NCBI RefSeq assembly: GCF_004310295.1
Contig: NZ_SISB01000006.1
Span: 62,001-126,000 of the forward strand
Length of the DNA stretch: 64,000 bases
Reading direction: 5' to 3'
Source: Pseudomonas sp. BGI-2
Lineage (GTDB): Bacteria > Pseudomonadota > Gammaproteobacteria > Pseudomonadales > Pseudomonadaceae
Shown: positions 1 to 9,053 of the stretch, in pieces
How positions within the stretch are numbered: position 1 is the stretch's first letter
Layout: each line of letters opens with the position of its first letter
Notes under the pieces: model-generated
Told to the model about the DNA's origin: nothing
Seen by the model: only the letters and a program-made list of their open reading frames with translations
The model's database searches: none
Program-made: the position numbers and the translations under genes

Positions 1-209
1 CCGTTCATTTCCCTCCATTAGCCTTTGCAGGGCCTGGTCAGGATTGATTGAGTTTTGCGGTTTAGGTGCGGTTTCTCCGCAGCCTTGGGGACCTGGTTGG
101 GCAGGGCGCCAGCCAATAACTGAGCGCCTTCTCCGAGTCCGGCTAATCGAAGGAACTTGCGGCGATCATTTTCGGCTTTAATCGGGTTTGAATCACACGA
201 TTTACACAT
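1..209 (-). pseudogene. Tat-exported beta-carbonic anhydrase, 5' part, frameshifted
   Basis: Only the N-terminal part is in the window; the gene runs off the left edge. The reading frame from 209 begins MCKSCDSNP and has a twin-arginine signal (DRRKFLRLAG) followed by a hydrophobic stretch, so the product would be exported folded. The frame hits a stop at 18-20. In the next frame the sequence continues as PQNSINPDQALQRLMEGNER up to the edge, which is the usual start of the mature beta-carbonic anhydrase domain (CO2 hydration). The two frames join near 72-76, where one base appears to be missing in the AAA of GAGAAACC. Seen: the Tat motif and the frame change. Inferred: the family, from memory of Tat-type Pseudomonas carbonic anhydrases. 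It could be a true pseudogene or a base-calling error in a short A run. Confidence 0.65.
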
Positions 210-479
210 GGCTGTGTACTCAGGTAACAGGGAGGGAATTGCTGTCAAAAGCGAGTGCTCAAGGAACCCTTCAGCACTGGTGTGATGAAGTCTTGACGGC
301 TGTAGCGTTATGTTTCGGACGCTGTTTCCACGTTTGCTGGTTTGGCGCTTGATGCCCTGGCTTAGCTAGATTTCGTCTAGGAACCATAACAATAGTGTGG
401 ATATTTAATGGGTTACGATATTTTTTAACCAGACAGTGATCGAAAATATATTGTTACAAGTGGGTTGTTAGGCTATTAT

Positions 480-552
480 CGCTCCGCGTTCACCACCACG
501 GTTTATGCATTTTTAAGTCCCAAGCTTCCATCAGCTGCTTGGGATTTTTTTT
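480..552 (+). ncRNA. Candidate small RNA ending in an orphan terminator
   Basis: A strong Rho-independent terminator (stem TCCCAAGC 518-525 with GCTTGGGA 537-544, then eight T) has no coding sequence in front of it. A CTATTAT hexamer-like element at 473-479 would start a transcript of about 70 nt ending at the T run. The short length, AT-rich upstream DNA and terminator fit an intergenic small RNA. I do not recognise the sequence and see no repeated GGA motifs of the RsmX/Y/Z type. It may instead be the end of an unrecognised leader peptide transcript. Confidence 0.35.
518..552 (+). terminator. Rho-independent terminator
   Basis: Perfect 8-bp stem TCCCAAGC/GCTTGGGA, 11-nt loop, followed by TTTTTTTT. 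It points rightward and lies about 190 bp before the DUF2214 gene, so it cannot serve that gene. Confidence 0.75.
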
Positions 553-742
553 GCCTGAAATTTGTCCTGGTTCGCTCGAACATCAAAAGGACAGCTTCAT
601 CTATGTTCCCTTACTCTGAAAAAACGGCCATATGCCGTGTTGCTTCTATGGGAAAAGCGCGAAACGCCACTTGGGCGAACTCCGGTTTTTTGGACTACTA
701 CTGACTGGCCAAACTCAAACTCAGTCTGATGGGAGTATATCG

Positions 743-1198
743 ATGCTGGTTCATTGGTCGCTTGCGGCAATTCACCTGCTGGCTTTTGCCTTGGGGTTCT
801 GGGCTGTTCTGACGCGGGGGACGGCATTTAGCCGCCTGGCTGCCGGCGCGGGGGAGGCTCGCCGGGTGTTGATGGCCGATAACCTGTGGGGCATCTCTGC
901 CGTCATACTCCTGGTCACCGGTGTGATGCGTGCTTTTGGTGGGTACGAAAAAGGTACTGATTACTACCTCCACCAGCCATTGTTCCATCTCAAGATGACG
1001 CTCTTCGTTCTGATCCTGCTGCTTGAAGTAGCGCCAATTATCACGCTGATCAAATGGCGGATCGCACTGAGCCGTGGCGAGGCGATCAATACCGGGCGCG
1101 CGAAGCTGTTTGCACGGATCAGTCATGTCGAAGGGTTGCTGGTGTTACTGATGGTTGTGGCTGCCACGGGCATGGCGCGCGGCGTGACGTTTGGTTAG
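743..1198 (+). CDS. DUF2214 family inner-membrane protein
   Basis: 151 aa with four hydrophobic segments spread along the chain (about residues 3-22, 45-62, 77-97 and 126-147), so an integral inner-membrane protein. The spacing, an N-terminal histidine in LVHWSLAAIHLLAFALG and the RADNLWG-like motif (here MADNLWGISA) fit DUF2214, a family of unknown function. ATG 743 is chosen because GGGAG at 731-735 lies at the right distance; a longer frame from 632 has no ribosome site and a non-hydrophobic start. It stands alone between the carbonic anhydrase region and rsmE. Confidence 0.75.
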   Translation: MLVHWSLAAIHLLAFALGFWAVLTRGTAFSRLAAGAGEARRVLMADNLWGISAVILLVTGVMRAFGGYEKGTDYYLHQPLFHLKMTLFVLILLLEVAPIITLIKWRIALSRGEAINTGRAKLFARISHVEGLLVLLMVVAATGMARGVTFG

Positions 1199-1392
1199 CC
1201 GAGTCTGATCACACTCTTCCTCGGGATTAATCCGAAACGTCTGACAGTCAGGGCAGGGGGCGTGCCGTTAATATCGGCTTCACGTTTTCAACAGGAATGG
1301 GCGAACGAATCAACGGATGGCGATACAGCGCTTGAATCTTTAGCCAGCCGTTGTCCGGGGTTGAACGGGCTGGCTACTGACTGCAACAGGAT

Positions 1393-1587
1393 TCAGGGAG
1401 TTTGTGGCTTGTCTGGAGCGGTCAGGCCAGCCTGAATGCGTTGGTAGATTTCTTCGCGATGGACTGCGACGTCTTTCGGCGCGTTGATGCCGATCCGGAC
1501 TTGCTGGCCGCTCACGCCCAGAATGGTGATCGTAATGTCGTCACCGATATTTATGCTTTCACCGACTTTGCGGGTGAGTATCAGCAT
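1393..1587 (-). CDS. rsmE: RsmE, CsrA-family RNA-binding translational repressor
   Basis: 64 aa. The sequence begins [17 protein letters not shown] and contains the conserved [21 protein letters not shown] block with the RNA-binding Arg of the VHREE motif. As far as I recall it matches the RsmE protein of P. fluorescens, whose complex with hcnA leader RNA was solved; RsmA differs at several of these positions (for example RRVGETL). It acts as a homodimer on GGA motifs in mRNA leaders and is titrated by the Gac-controlled small RNAs RsmX/Y/Z, controlling secondary metabolism. AAGGAG sits 7 nt before the ATG. It is a single-gene unit. Confidence 0.92.
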   Translation of the reverse strand: MLILTRKVGESINIGDDITITILGVSGQQVRIGINAPKDVAVHREEIYQRIQAGLTAPDKPQTP

Positions 1588-1837
1588 GGTCTTCTCCTTG
1601 ATTGCTTTGTAGGGCACCTGATTCGAACAGTGCAGAGGTCGGTGGTATGTATAGATTAGTGCGAAGTCTCACGGTTTGGGTGCCTCTTTCTGACGCGCAG
1701 ATGCTGCATTAATTCCCAAGGCGTAACTATACAGAGGCCGCAACCATCATTCTCGTTGTTTTGAGCCCATTTTGCGGCACTCGGAAAGTATTCATGAATG
1801 TTAAAATCGCCGCTTTCAGCATTCAGAGGGACACGTT

Positions 1838-2203
1838 GTGCGCAAAATGGTCTTGGTAATCGCAGTACTGGCGTTGGTTGGGTGCGATCAAGGTAAGGGC
1901 GTTGACGCTCAAAAGCCTAAGCCGGCAGTTGTTTCCGCACCGGCGGCAGCCATCGGGCCGCAATGGGATCTCGAAGTGCGAGGCGAAACGACCCAGGCTG
2001 TCAGCGACCTGAGCGGCTGGCTGATCGAACACAGCTTTGTGCCCAGCGTCGTCAAGGAAAACGGCATGACCCGGATTCTGGTAGGGCCATTCAATTCGAA
2101 AGCCGAGGCCGAAGCCAAACAGGCCCAGGTAGCTGCAGCGCTTGTCCGGGCCAAGAAACAGAACATCGAATTGCTGGTGCTTGAGCGTCCGGTAGCCCAG
2201 TAA
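1838..2203 (+). CDS. SPOR-domain lipoprotein
   Basis: 121 aa, GTG start (AGAGGGA upstream at about 1824-1830). A short signal peptide ends in the lipobox LALVGC, so Cys16 should be lipidated. After a Pro/Ala-rich linker, residues about 45-115 form one SPOR-like repeat (WLIEHSFVPSVVKENGMTRILVGPFNSKAEAEAKQ), the fold that binds denuded peptidoglycan at septa. The ATG at 1847 is an alternative start but would shorten the signal peptide. Probably a periplasmic or envelope protein linked to cell division or wall turnover; no partner gene is adjacent. Confidence 0.75.
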   Translation: MRKMVLVIAVLALVGCDQGKGVDAQKPKPAVVSAPAAAIGPQWDLEVRGETTQAVSDLSGWLIEHSFVPSVVKENGMTRILVGPFNSKAEAEAKQAQVAAALVRAKKQNIELLVLERPVAQ

Positions 2204-2304
2204 CAGCCCTTTTCACGCAAGCCTTCTGTCGAAGCGCCTTAAAGGGGATCCACATTGACTCGTCTCTAAACGTAGTCACTGTCGATTCCCAGAAGGGGCT
2301 CTCC

Positions 2305-3216
2305 ATGGCCTCCGCCACCCCTTACAAAATCTTCGACGCGGTTCTTGCGCACAAAACAAACCTCAGTCCTCATATGATGCGCGTGACCCTGGCCGGTCCG
2401 ATGGTCACCGAAATGGCCACTTGGGCGCCGGATCAGCGGGTAAAACTGTTCTTCCCGGCCGAGGATGGGACGCCTGCCAGGCTGGCTCATGACCAGAATT
2501 GGTATGCGCGCTACCGATCAATGCCGGTGGCTCAGCGTCCGGCGATGCGCACTTACACCATTCGACACTTGCGGGCCGAGCAAGGCGAAGTGGACATCGA
2601 TTTCGTTTTGCACGGTGAAACCGGTCCGGCCTCCCGCTGGGCGATGCGTGCGGTGACGGGCGAGCCTATCCAGATTGTTGCACCTGATCGCCAGTTTTCA
2701 GCGCAAGACACGGGAGGTTTCGAGTGGAAGCCGCCTCATACGCTCAAGCATCTGTTGCTGGTAGCCGATGCCACTGCATTGCCCGCCGCTCTCGGCATTC
2801 TGGATGAGATGGCTGCCTTGGCCGAGCCGCCGACCACCCAGGCATTTTTCGAGGTGGACAGTGCAGAAGACGCATTGCCGGTGCCTGAGTGGCCGGGTCT
2901 GTCGGTGCGGTGGCTGGTCCGGGATCATTCCAGCGATAAGGCAGCAGGCGCGCTGATGGTTGAAGCGGTCCGTCAGACGGAGCTGCCGGTCACTGCTTCG
3001 CTGGCTCACGAAACGGTGGAACTGGCGGAAGTCGATGTTGACGAAGAGATTCTCTGGGAAACGTCCGACTCGACCGGTGACGGTTTCTACGGCTGGATCG
3101 CCGGAGAAACGGTGGCCGTGATGAACCTGCGCAAGTATTTGATCAAGGAGCGCGGCATCGCTCGGGAGTCACTCAATCTGATGGGCTACTGGCGCTTCAA
3201 CAAAAGCGGCGGATAG
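2305..3216 (+). CDS. Siderophore-interacting protein, NAD(P)H-dependent ferric reductase
   Basis: 303 aa, full length for the SIP (ViuB/YqjH-like) family of cytoplasmic flavoproteins that reduce ferric siderophores to release iron. The FAD-binding beta-barrel comes first, with the signature RTYT at residues 82-85; the NAD(P)H-binding SIP domain follows (about 130-300), ending with the conserved GYWR (294-297). The gene is alone, directly before a bidirectional terminator. No Fur box was recognised upstream, so iron control is only expected from the family. Confidence 0.85.
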   Translation: MASATPYKIFDAVLAHKTNLSPHMMRVTLAGPMVTEMATWAPDQRVKLFFPAEDGTPARLAHDQNWYARYRSMPVAQRPAMRTYTIRHLRAEQGEVDIDFVLHGETGPASRWAMRAVTGEPIQIVAPDRQFSAQDTGGFEWKPPHTLKHLLLVADATALPAALGILDEMAALAEPPTTQAFFEVDSAEDALPVPEWPGLSVRWLVRDHSSDKAAGALMVEAVRQTELPVTASLAHETVELAEVDVDEEILWETSDSTGDGFYGWIAGETVAVMNLRKYLIKERGIARESLNLMGYWRFNKSGG

Positions 3217-3224
3217 AAACGAAC

Positions 3225-3257
3225 AAAGGCCTCGGGTATTACCTCCGAGGCCTTTTT
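3225..3257. terminator. Bidirectional terminator between SIP gene and endA
   Basis: AAAGGCCTCGG (3225-3235) pairs with CCGAGGCCTTT (3245-3255), with T on the right and A on the left, so it can end both the rightward SIP transcript and the leftward DUF1654-endA transcript. Confidence 0.85.
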
Positions 3258-3273
3258 GTTTTTCAGCGGTCGA

Positions 3274-3963
3274 TCAGCCGCAGGCTTTCATGTCCACGGG
3301 CCCGACAAACTCGTTGCCGCGACCCATCACGCACGCCACGCTCTGGTTGCGCTGACGTTCCCAGGCTTCAACCGGATAGGTCTTGTTCCACGCGTCGTAC
3401 AGTTGGCGATCCTGTTTCGACAGGCGCAAACCATACTGTTTGCTCATGTAGAAATACGTCCGGGCGATCATGCCGCGAATGGAAGGGCGGGGCATGACCT
3501 TCTTCGCCTTGAAGTCGACTTGGGTCAGGCACGAGCCATATTGACCCGATTGCACTGGCAGCCAACCAAAACTGAAGTTGCTGCGATCACCGTTCACCTC
3601 ACCGATGCTCGGCACCAGGTTGTGCAGATCAGCCTCGGCCTTTTGATAGATAGGATCGTACCGCGTGCAGTTCTTGCGTCCGCCCTCTTGCCAGCACTGG
3701 CGCTGATGGCCGATCTGCCAGGCCGGAACGATGTGCTCCCACTCAATGCGGGCGGCGCGCTTGGCATTCTTGCGCGGCACATACCCACACGCTGCGAGGT
3801 TGACCTTATTGCCGGTGTATTTGCAGCCGCAATAGAACTCGGTGGATTGCGGCGCGTACAACTTCCAGGCGACTTTCTTGGCTTCGCTGAAGGTGCGTGG
3901 GGCGCCAGCCTGGGCGCCGAGGGTGATGAACAGAAACAGCAAAGCAAACCAGCGGACACTCAT
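3274..3963 (-). CDS. endA: Secreted endonuclease I
   Basis: 229 aa with a signal peptide (residues 1-19, cleaved near AQA-G). The His-Me finger core of the endonuclease I family is clear: EWEHIVP (74-80, catalytic His77) and DLHNLVPSIGEVNGDRSN (112-129, Asn of the Mg site). Four or more cysteines in the mature part should form disulfides. Degrades double-stranded DNA in the periplasm or outside the cell. It is the second gene of an operon: the start is 4 bp after the stop of the DUF1654 gene, and both lie behind a perfect LexA box, so SOS induction is expected. The frame can be extended upstream to 4281 but that part overlaps DUF1654. Confidence 0.88.
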   Translation of the reverse strand: MSVRWFALLFLFITLGAQAGAPRTFSEAKKVAWKLYAPQSTEFYCGCKYTGNKVNLAACGYVPRKNAKRAARIEWEHIVPAWQIGHQRQCWQEGGRKNCTRYDPIYQKAEADLHNLVPSIGEVNGDRSNFSFGWLPVQSGQYGSCLTQVDFKAKKVMPRPSIRGMIARTYFYMSKQYGLRLSKQDRQLYDAWNKTYPVEAWERQRNQSVACVMGRGNEFVGPVDMKACG

Positions 3964-3967
3964 TGAC

Positions 3968-4207
3968 TCAATCTTCCTTCGGCACAACCCAGAAAATCTG
4001 CACACCGCCATCGTCGCGATAGGCGAGCGTGACGTTGTCGTTCTCATCGATTTCTTCGAGCAATTGCTCCCACTCATCCACAGGTTCGTCCGGTAGACGG
4101 AAGATAAGTGCGGCTTTGGCTTTCTGAGCAGTGGGCGAATTGATGATTTTCTGAACGCGAATACCCATGCGTTCGTAGGCGTCAGGAGAGGCAGAGGTGG
4201 TGGCCAC
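3968..4207 (-). CDS. DUF1654 family protein, SOS-linked
   Basis: 79 aa. Contains the block RVQKIINSPTAQKAKAALIFRL and the C-terminal DENDNVTLAYRDDGGVQIFW typical of DUF1654, a small Pseudomonas family of unknown function. The start is taken as GTG at 4207 because AAGGAT lies 6 nt upstream and the family starts with a short MATTS-like stretch; the ATGs further up (4258, 4237) overlap the LexA box region. First gene of the operon with endA. Confidence 0.8.
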   Translation of the reverse strand: MATTSASPDAYERMGIRVQKIINSPTAQKAKAALIFRLPDEPVDEWEQLLEEIDENDNVTLAYRDDGGVQIFWVVPKED

Positions 4208-4225
4208 GGAATTATCCTTATTAAG

Positions 4226-4241
4226 CTGTACGTGCATACAG
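4226..4241. promoter_or_regulatory. LexA (SOS) box
   Basis: CTGT-ACGTGCAT-ACAG, an exact match to the gamma-proteobacterial LexA consensus CTGT-N8-ACAG. It lies 19 bp upstream of the GTG start of the DUF1654-endA operon, where bound LexA would block transcription. Its position at the 5' end of a nuclease operon makes a chance match unlikely. Confidence 0.85.
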
Positions 4242-4362
4242 TATTTAACTGTAGGCATTTTCGCAACTGCTTAAAATTCAAGAAAATCCTCTGACAGCAG
4301 TTTTTTCCGTTTGGTGTAGGAAGAAGGGAAAATTTTTATCGGAATATCGGAAGGGGCGTAAA

Positions 4363-4386
4363 CCACTCGCCAAGGCTGGCGAGTGG
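4363..4386. terminator. Hairpin after the asparaginase gene
   Basis: Perfect 10-bp inverted repeat CCACTCGCCA/TGGCGAGTGG with a 4-nt loop, in the gap between the asparaginase stop (4428) and the LexA box. The T run on the leftward strand is short (TTTA), so it is a moderate terminator at best. Confidence 0.6.
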
Positions 4387-4427
4387 TGATTGCAGTGCCC
4401 GGCCGGAATCGGTCGGGCGAGGGTGAA

Positions 4428-5860
<1,433 letters not shown>

Positions 5861-6299
5861 ATGTCTTTTTCTGTCGGTTTTCCAAATGCAGGCGCAATCA
5901 CCATCGGTGGCAAGACTCCGTCGACGATCAATGCCTAGAGCGAAGCGACGGAAGAGACGTCCACGCAACTGACTGGAAAAGAAGAAAATCAGGTCAGGAC
6001 CGGTGGTGCTGCTCAGGGCGAAAGCAAATCCGAGAGCAAAAGCAGTCAAAGTATCGCGGTGCAAGTACTGCTCAAGCGCATGCAGGAACTGCAATAGCAG
6101 ATGCGCGAACAACAGCAGCAATTGGCGGCCGCTCAGGCAACGTCCTATCCAACCGAGGAAGCCAAAGCCACCGCCGTCATGTCGATCCAGGGGGCAGATC
6201 CCCGATACCAATGGCGCGCTGGCGCAAGTCTCCGGCAATCTGGTGAAAGAACTGGCCAAAGACTCCAGCACCGGCACGCTGATCAGCACGACGGCGTAA
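5861..6299 (+). pseudogene. Decayed small-protein gene: two amber stops and a frameshift
   Basis: Starts with ATG 5861 after a good GGGAG site and reads MSFSVGFPNAGAITIGGK. In-frame TAG codons occur at 5936-5938 (after residue 25) and 6095-6097 (codon 79), each where a glutamine CAG would fit. An extra G in the run of five at 6190-6194 then shifts the frame; the original frame resumes as DTNGALAQVSGNLVKELAKD and ends at TAA 6297-6299. Rejoined, the product is about 145 aa, rich in Gln, Glu and Ser with a coiled-coil-like middle (LLKRMQELQ-QMREQQQQLAAAQ). The family is not named with certainty; the function is unknown. Three independent lesions argue for a real pseudogene. Confidence 0.75.
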
Positions 6300-6342
6300 T
6301 GTGAAGGGTTGGAATTTGCCAACAGAGACGCAAAACAGGTCG

Positions 6343-6371
6343 TTGACAAATCTCAGCAGGGTTCGCATAGT
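6343..6371 (+). promoter_or_regulatory. Ribose operon promoter
   Basis: TTGACA (6343-6348), 17-bp spacer, CATAGT (6366-6371): a near-consensus sigma-70 promoter facing rbsB, with the operator palindrome starting 9 bp after the -10. Confidence 0.65.
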
Positions 6372-6379
6372 TCGGTCTA

Positions 6380-6393
6380 CGCAAACGTTTGCG
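6380..6393. promoter_or_regulatory. LacI/RbsR-type operator
   Basis: Perfect palindrome CGCAAACGTTTGCG with the central CG typical of LacI-family operators. It overlaps the predicted transcription start of rbsB, so a bound repressor (RbsR, encoded five genes on) would block the promoter; ribose should relieve this. Confidence 0.75.
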
Positions 6394-6487
6394 CGCTGTT
6401 CGCGATAACTCGAACCATTGACGGACGCAATGAAGCCTACGCCAGCGCAAGCGTTGCTCACAATAATCATAAGATCGGAGTGAACCC

Positions 6488-7444
6488 ATGAAGCTGCCAT
6501 TCGCTGGACGTCTTCTTGCTGTCGCTATGCTGGCCGCCGCATCCGCCGCGCTGCCTGTCTCTTCGGCATTCGCCGAGACCCCTGAAAAACCCAAAGTCGC
6601 GCTGGTCATGAAATCCCTGGCCAACGAGTTCTTCCTGACCATGGAAGACGGCGCCAAGGCGTATCAGAAAGACCATTCCGGCGATTTTGAACTGATCTCC
6701 AACGGCATCAAGGACGAAACGGATACCGCTGGCCAGACGCGCATCGTCGAGCAAATGATTCTGGCCAAGGTCAATGCGCTGGTCATTGCGCCGGCGGACT
6801 CCAAGGCCATGGTTCCGGTGATCAAGAAAGCCATCGATGCCGGCATCACCGTGATCAACATCGATAACCAACTCGACCCGGCCGTGGTCAAAAGCAAGAA
6901 CATCACCGTCCCGTTCGTAGGCCCGGATAACCGCAAAGGTGCGCGTCTGGTCGGCGAATACCTGGCCAAGCAGCTGAAGGCCGGTGACGAAGTCGGCATC
7001 ATTGAAGGCGTGTCCACCACCACCAACGCCCAGGCCCGCACCGCAGGCTTCAAAGACGCGATGGAAGCGGCGCAGATCAAGGTCGTCTCGTTGCAGTCCG
7101 GTGACTGGGAGATCGACAAGGGCAACAAGGTTGCCGCCTCGATTCTCAGCGAATACCCAGAAGTCAAAGCCCTGCTGGCCGGTAACGACAGCATGGCCGT
7201 CGGTGCAGTGTCTGCCGTGCGTGCGGCAGGCAAGGCGGGCAAGGTGCAAGTGGTCGGTTACGACAACATCAACGCCATCAAACCAATGTTGAACGACGGC
7301 CGGGTCCTGGCGACCGCTGACCAGTTTGCCGCGAAGCAAGCCGTGTTCGGTATCGAGACTGCGCTGAAAATCATCAAGGGCGAGAAGGTCGACAGCGGCA
7401 CCAACGGCGTGATCGAAACTCCGGTAGAGCTCGTCACCAAGTAA
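6488..7444 (+). CDS. rbsB: Ribose ABC transporter, periplasmic binding protein
   Basis: 318 aa. Signal peptide (1-28, ...SSAFA-E), then the two-lobed periplasmic binding fold of the Peripla_BP_4 type (VALVMKSLANEFFLTMEDGAK, VIAPADSKAMVPVIKKA, NIDNQLD, LAGNDSMAVGAVSAV). Captures D-ribose for RbsAC. GGAG lies 8 nt before ATG. First gene of the rbs operon, directly behind the LacI-type operator. Confidence 0.92.
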   Translation: MKLPFAGRLLAVAMLAAASAALPVSSAFAETPEKPKVALVMKSLANEFFLTMEDGAKAYQKDHSGDFELISNGIKDETDTAGQTRIVEQMILAKVNALVIAPADSKAMVPVIKKAIDAGITVINIDNQLDPAVVKSKNITVPFVGPDNRKGARLVGEYLAKQLKAGDEVGIIEGVSTTTNAQARTAGFKDAMEAAQIKVVSLQSGDWEIDKGNKVAASILSEYPEVKALLAGNDSMAVGAVSAVRAAGKAGKVQVVGYDNINAIKPMLNDGRVLATADQFAAKQAVFGIETALKIIKGEKVDSGTNGVIETPVELVTK

Positions 7445-7499
7445 TCCTTCTGGCGACACAACGGTGCTCGCCCGTCCGGGCGAGTACATGGAGAGTTTT

Positions 7500-9053
7500 A
7501 TGTCAGTTTCCGCCCCGAACGCTGTCCTCTCGGTCAGCGGCATCGGCAAGACCTACGCCCAACCCGTCCTGACCGGTATTGACCTGACGCTGATGCGCGG
7601 CGAGGTGCTGGCGCTGACCGGCGAGAATGGCGCCGGCAAAAGCACGCTGTCGAAAATCATTGGTGGGCTGGTAACGCCGACCACCGGCCAGATGCAATTC
7701 CAGGGGCAGGATTACCGCCCCGGCAGCCGCACCCAGGCCGAAGACCTGGGCATCCGCATGGTCATGCAAGAACTCAATCTGTTGCCGACCCTGTCGGTGG
7801 CGGAAAACCTGTTTCTCGACAACTTGCCCAGCAATGGCGGCTGGATCAGCCGCAAGCAACTGCGCAAAGCCGCGATCGAGGCCATGGCCCAGGTCGGGCT
7901 CGACGCAATAGACCCGGACACCCTGGTCGGCGAACTCGGCATCGGTCACCAACAAATGGTCGAGATCGCGCGCAACCTGATCGGCGATTGCCATGTGCTG
8001 ATCCTCGACGAACCGACCGCGATGCTGACCGCTCGTGAAGTCGAGATGCTGTTCGAACAGATTACCCGCTTGCAGGCTCGCGGCGTGTCGATCATCTATA
8101 TCTCCCATCGCCTCGAAGAACTCGCGCGAGTGGCCCAGCGCATTGCGGTGTTGCGCGACGGCAACCTGGTCTGCGTCGAGCCGATGGCCAATTACAACAG
8201 CGAGCAATTGGTCACCCTGATGGTTGGCCGTGAACTCGGCGAACACATGGACCTGGGGCCGCGCAACATTGGCGCACCAGCCTTGACGGTCAAAGGGCTG
8301 ACCCGCTCGGATAAAGTTCGCGACGTGTCATTCGAAGTACGCGCCGGCGAGATCTACGGGATTTCCGGATTGATCGGGGCAGGGCGTACCGAGTTGCTGC
8401 GTCTGATCTTCGGTGCCGACACAGCGGACAGCGGCACCGTCGCGTTGGGTTCACCCGCTCAAATAGTGAGTATTCGCTCGCCGGCTGATGCGGTCGGTCA
8501 CGGCATCGCCCTGATCACCGAGGACCGCAAAGGCGAAGGCCTGCTGCTGACCCAATCGATCAGCGCCAACATCGCGCTGGGCAACATGCCGGTGATTTCC
8601 AGTGGCGGCATCGTCAACAACGCTGACGAAATGTCCCTGGCCCAACGTCAGATCGACGCCATGCGCATCCGCAGTTCGAGCCCGACGCAGTTGGTCTCCG
8701 AGCTGTCGGGGGGCAACCAGCAGAAGGTCGTGATCGGCCGTTGGCTCGAGCGCGACTGCTCTGTAATGCTGTTCGATGAACCGACCCGTGGCATCGATGT
8801 GGGCGCCAAGTTCGACATTTATGCACTGCTCGGTGAGCTGACCCGACAGGGCAAGGCGCTGGTGGTGGTGTCCAGCGACCTGCGTGAGCTGATGCTGATC
8901 TGCGACCGGATCGGCGTTTTGTCGGCGGGGCGCCTGATCGACACCTTCGAGCGCGACAGCTGGACCCAGGATGATTTGCTTGCCGCCGCGTTTGCCGGCT
9001 ACCAAAAACGTGATGCGTTGCTCAACGAAGCAGCGCCTAGGGACCTTTCATGA
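7500..9053 (+). CDS. rbsA: Ribose ABC transporter, ATPase
   Basis: 517 aa with two fused ABC domains, the layout of sugar importers of the RbsA/MglA type. Domain 1 has Walker A GENGAGKS (41-48) and an intact Walker B (VLILDEPTA). Domain 2 has the usual degenerate Walker A region (SGLIGAGRTELL), the signature LSGGNQQKV and LFDEPTRGID. ATG 7500 follows GGAGAG; the frame opens earlier at 7464 without a better site. Its stop overlaps the rbsC start (ATGA), indicating translational coupling. Confidence 0.93.
   Translation: MSVSAPNAVLSVSGIGKTYAQPVLTGIDLTLMRGEVLALTGENGAGKSTLSKIIGGLVTPTTGQMQFQGQDYRPGSRTQAEDLGIRMVMQELNLLPTLSVAENLFLDNLPSNGGWISRKQLRKAAIEAMAQVGLDAIDPDTLVGELGIGHQQMVEIARNLIGDCHVLILDEPTAMLTAREVEMLFEQITRLQARGVSIIYISHRLEELARVAQRIAVLRDGNLVCVEPMANYNSEQLVTLMVGRELGEHMDLGPRNIGAPALTVKGLTRSDKVRDVSFEVRAGEIYGISGLIGAGRTELLRLIFGADTADSGTVALGSPAQIVSIRSPADAVGHGIALITEDRKGEGLLLTQSISANIALGNMPVISSGGIVNNADEMSLAQRQIDAMRIRSSSPTQLVSELSGGNQQKVVIGRWLERDCSVMLFDEPTRGIDVGAKFDIYALLGELTRQGKALVVVSSDLRELMLICDRIGVLSAGRLIDTFERDSWTQDDLLAAAFAGYQKRDALLNEAAPRDLS

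Larger units (their letters stand above)
210..742. other. Intergenic region, divergent from the carbonic anhydrase gene
   Basis: No convincing coding sequence is seen on either strand. The only clear structure is the plus-strand terminator at 518-552, with an AT-rich stretch (390-460) and a possible -10 (CTATTAT at 473-479) before it. The leftward promoter of the carbonic anhydrase gene and the rightward promoter of the DUF2214 gene should also lie here, but I could not place them. Confidence 0.5.

Noticed and set aside
3256..3966. 236-aa rightward frame opposite endA
   Set aside because: Exact antisense of endonuclease I, whose motifs are unmistakable.
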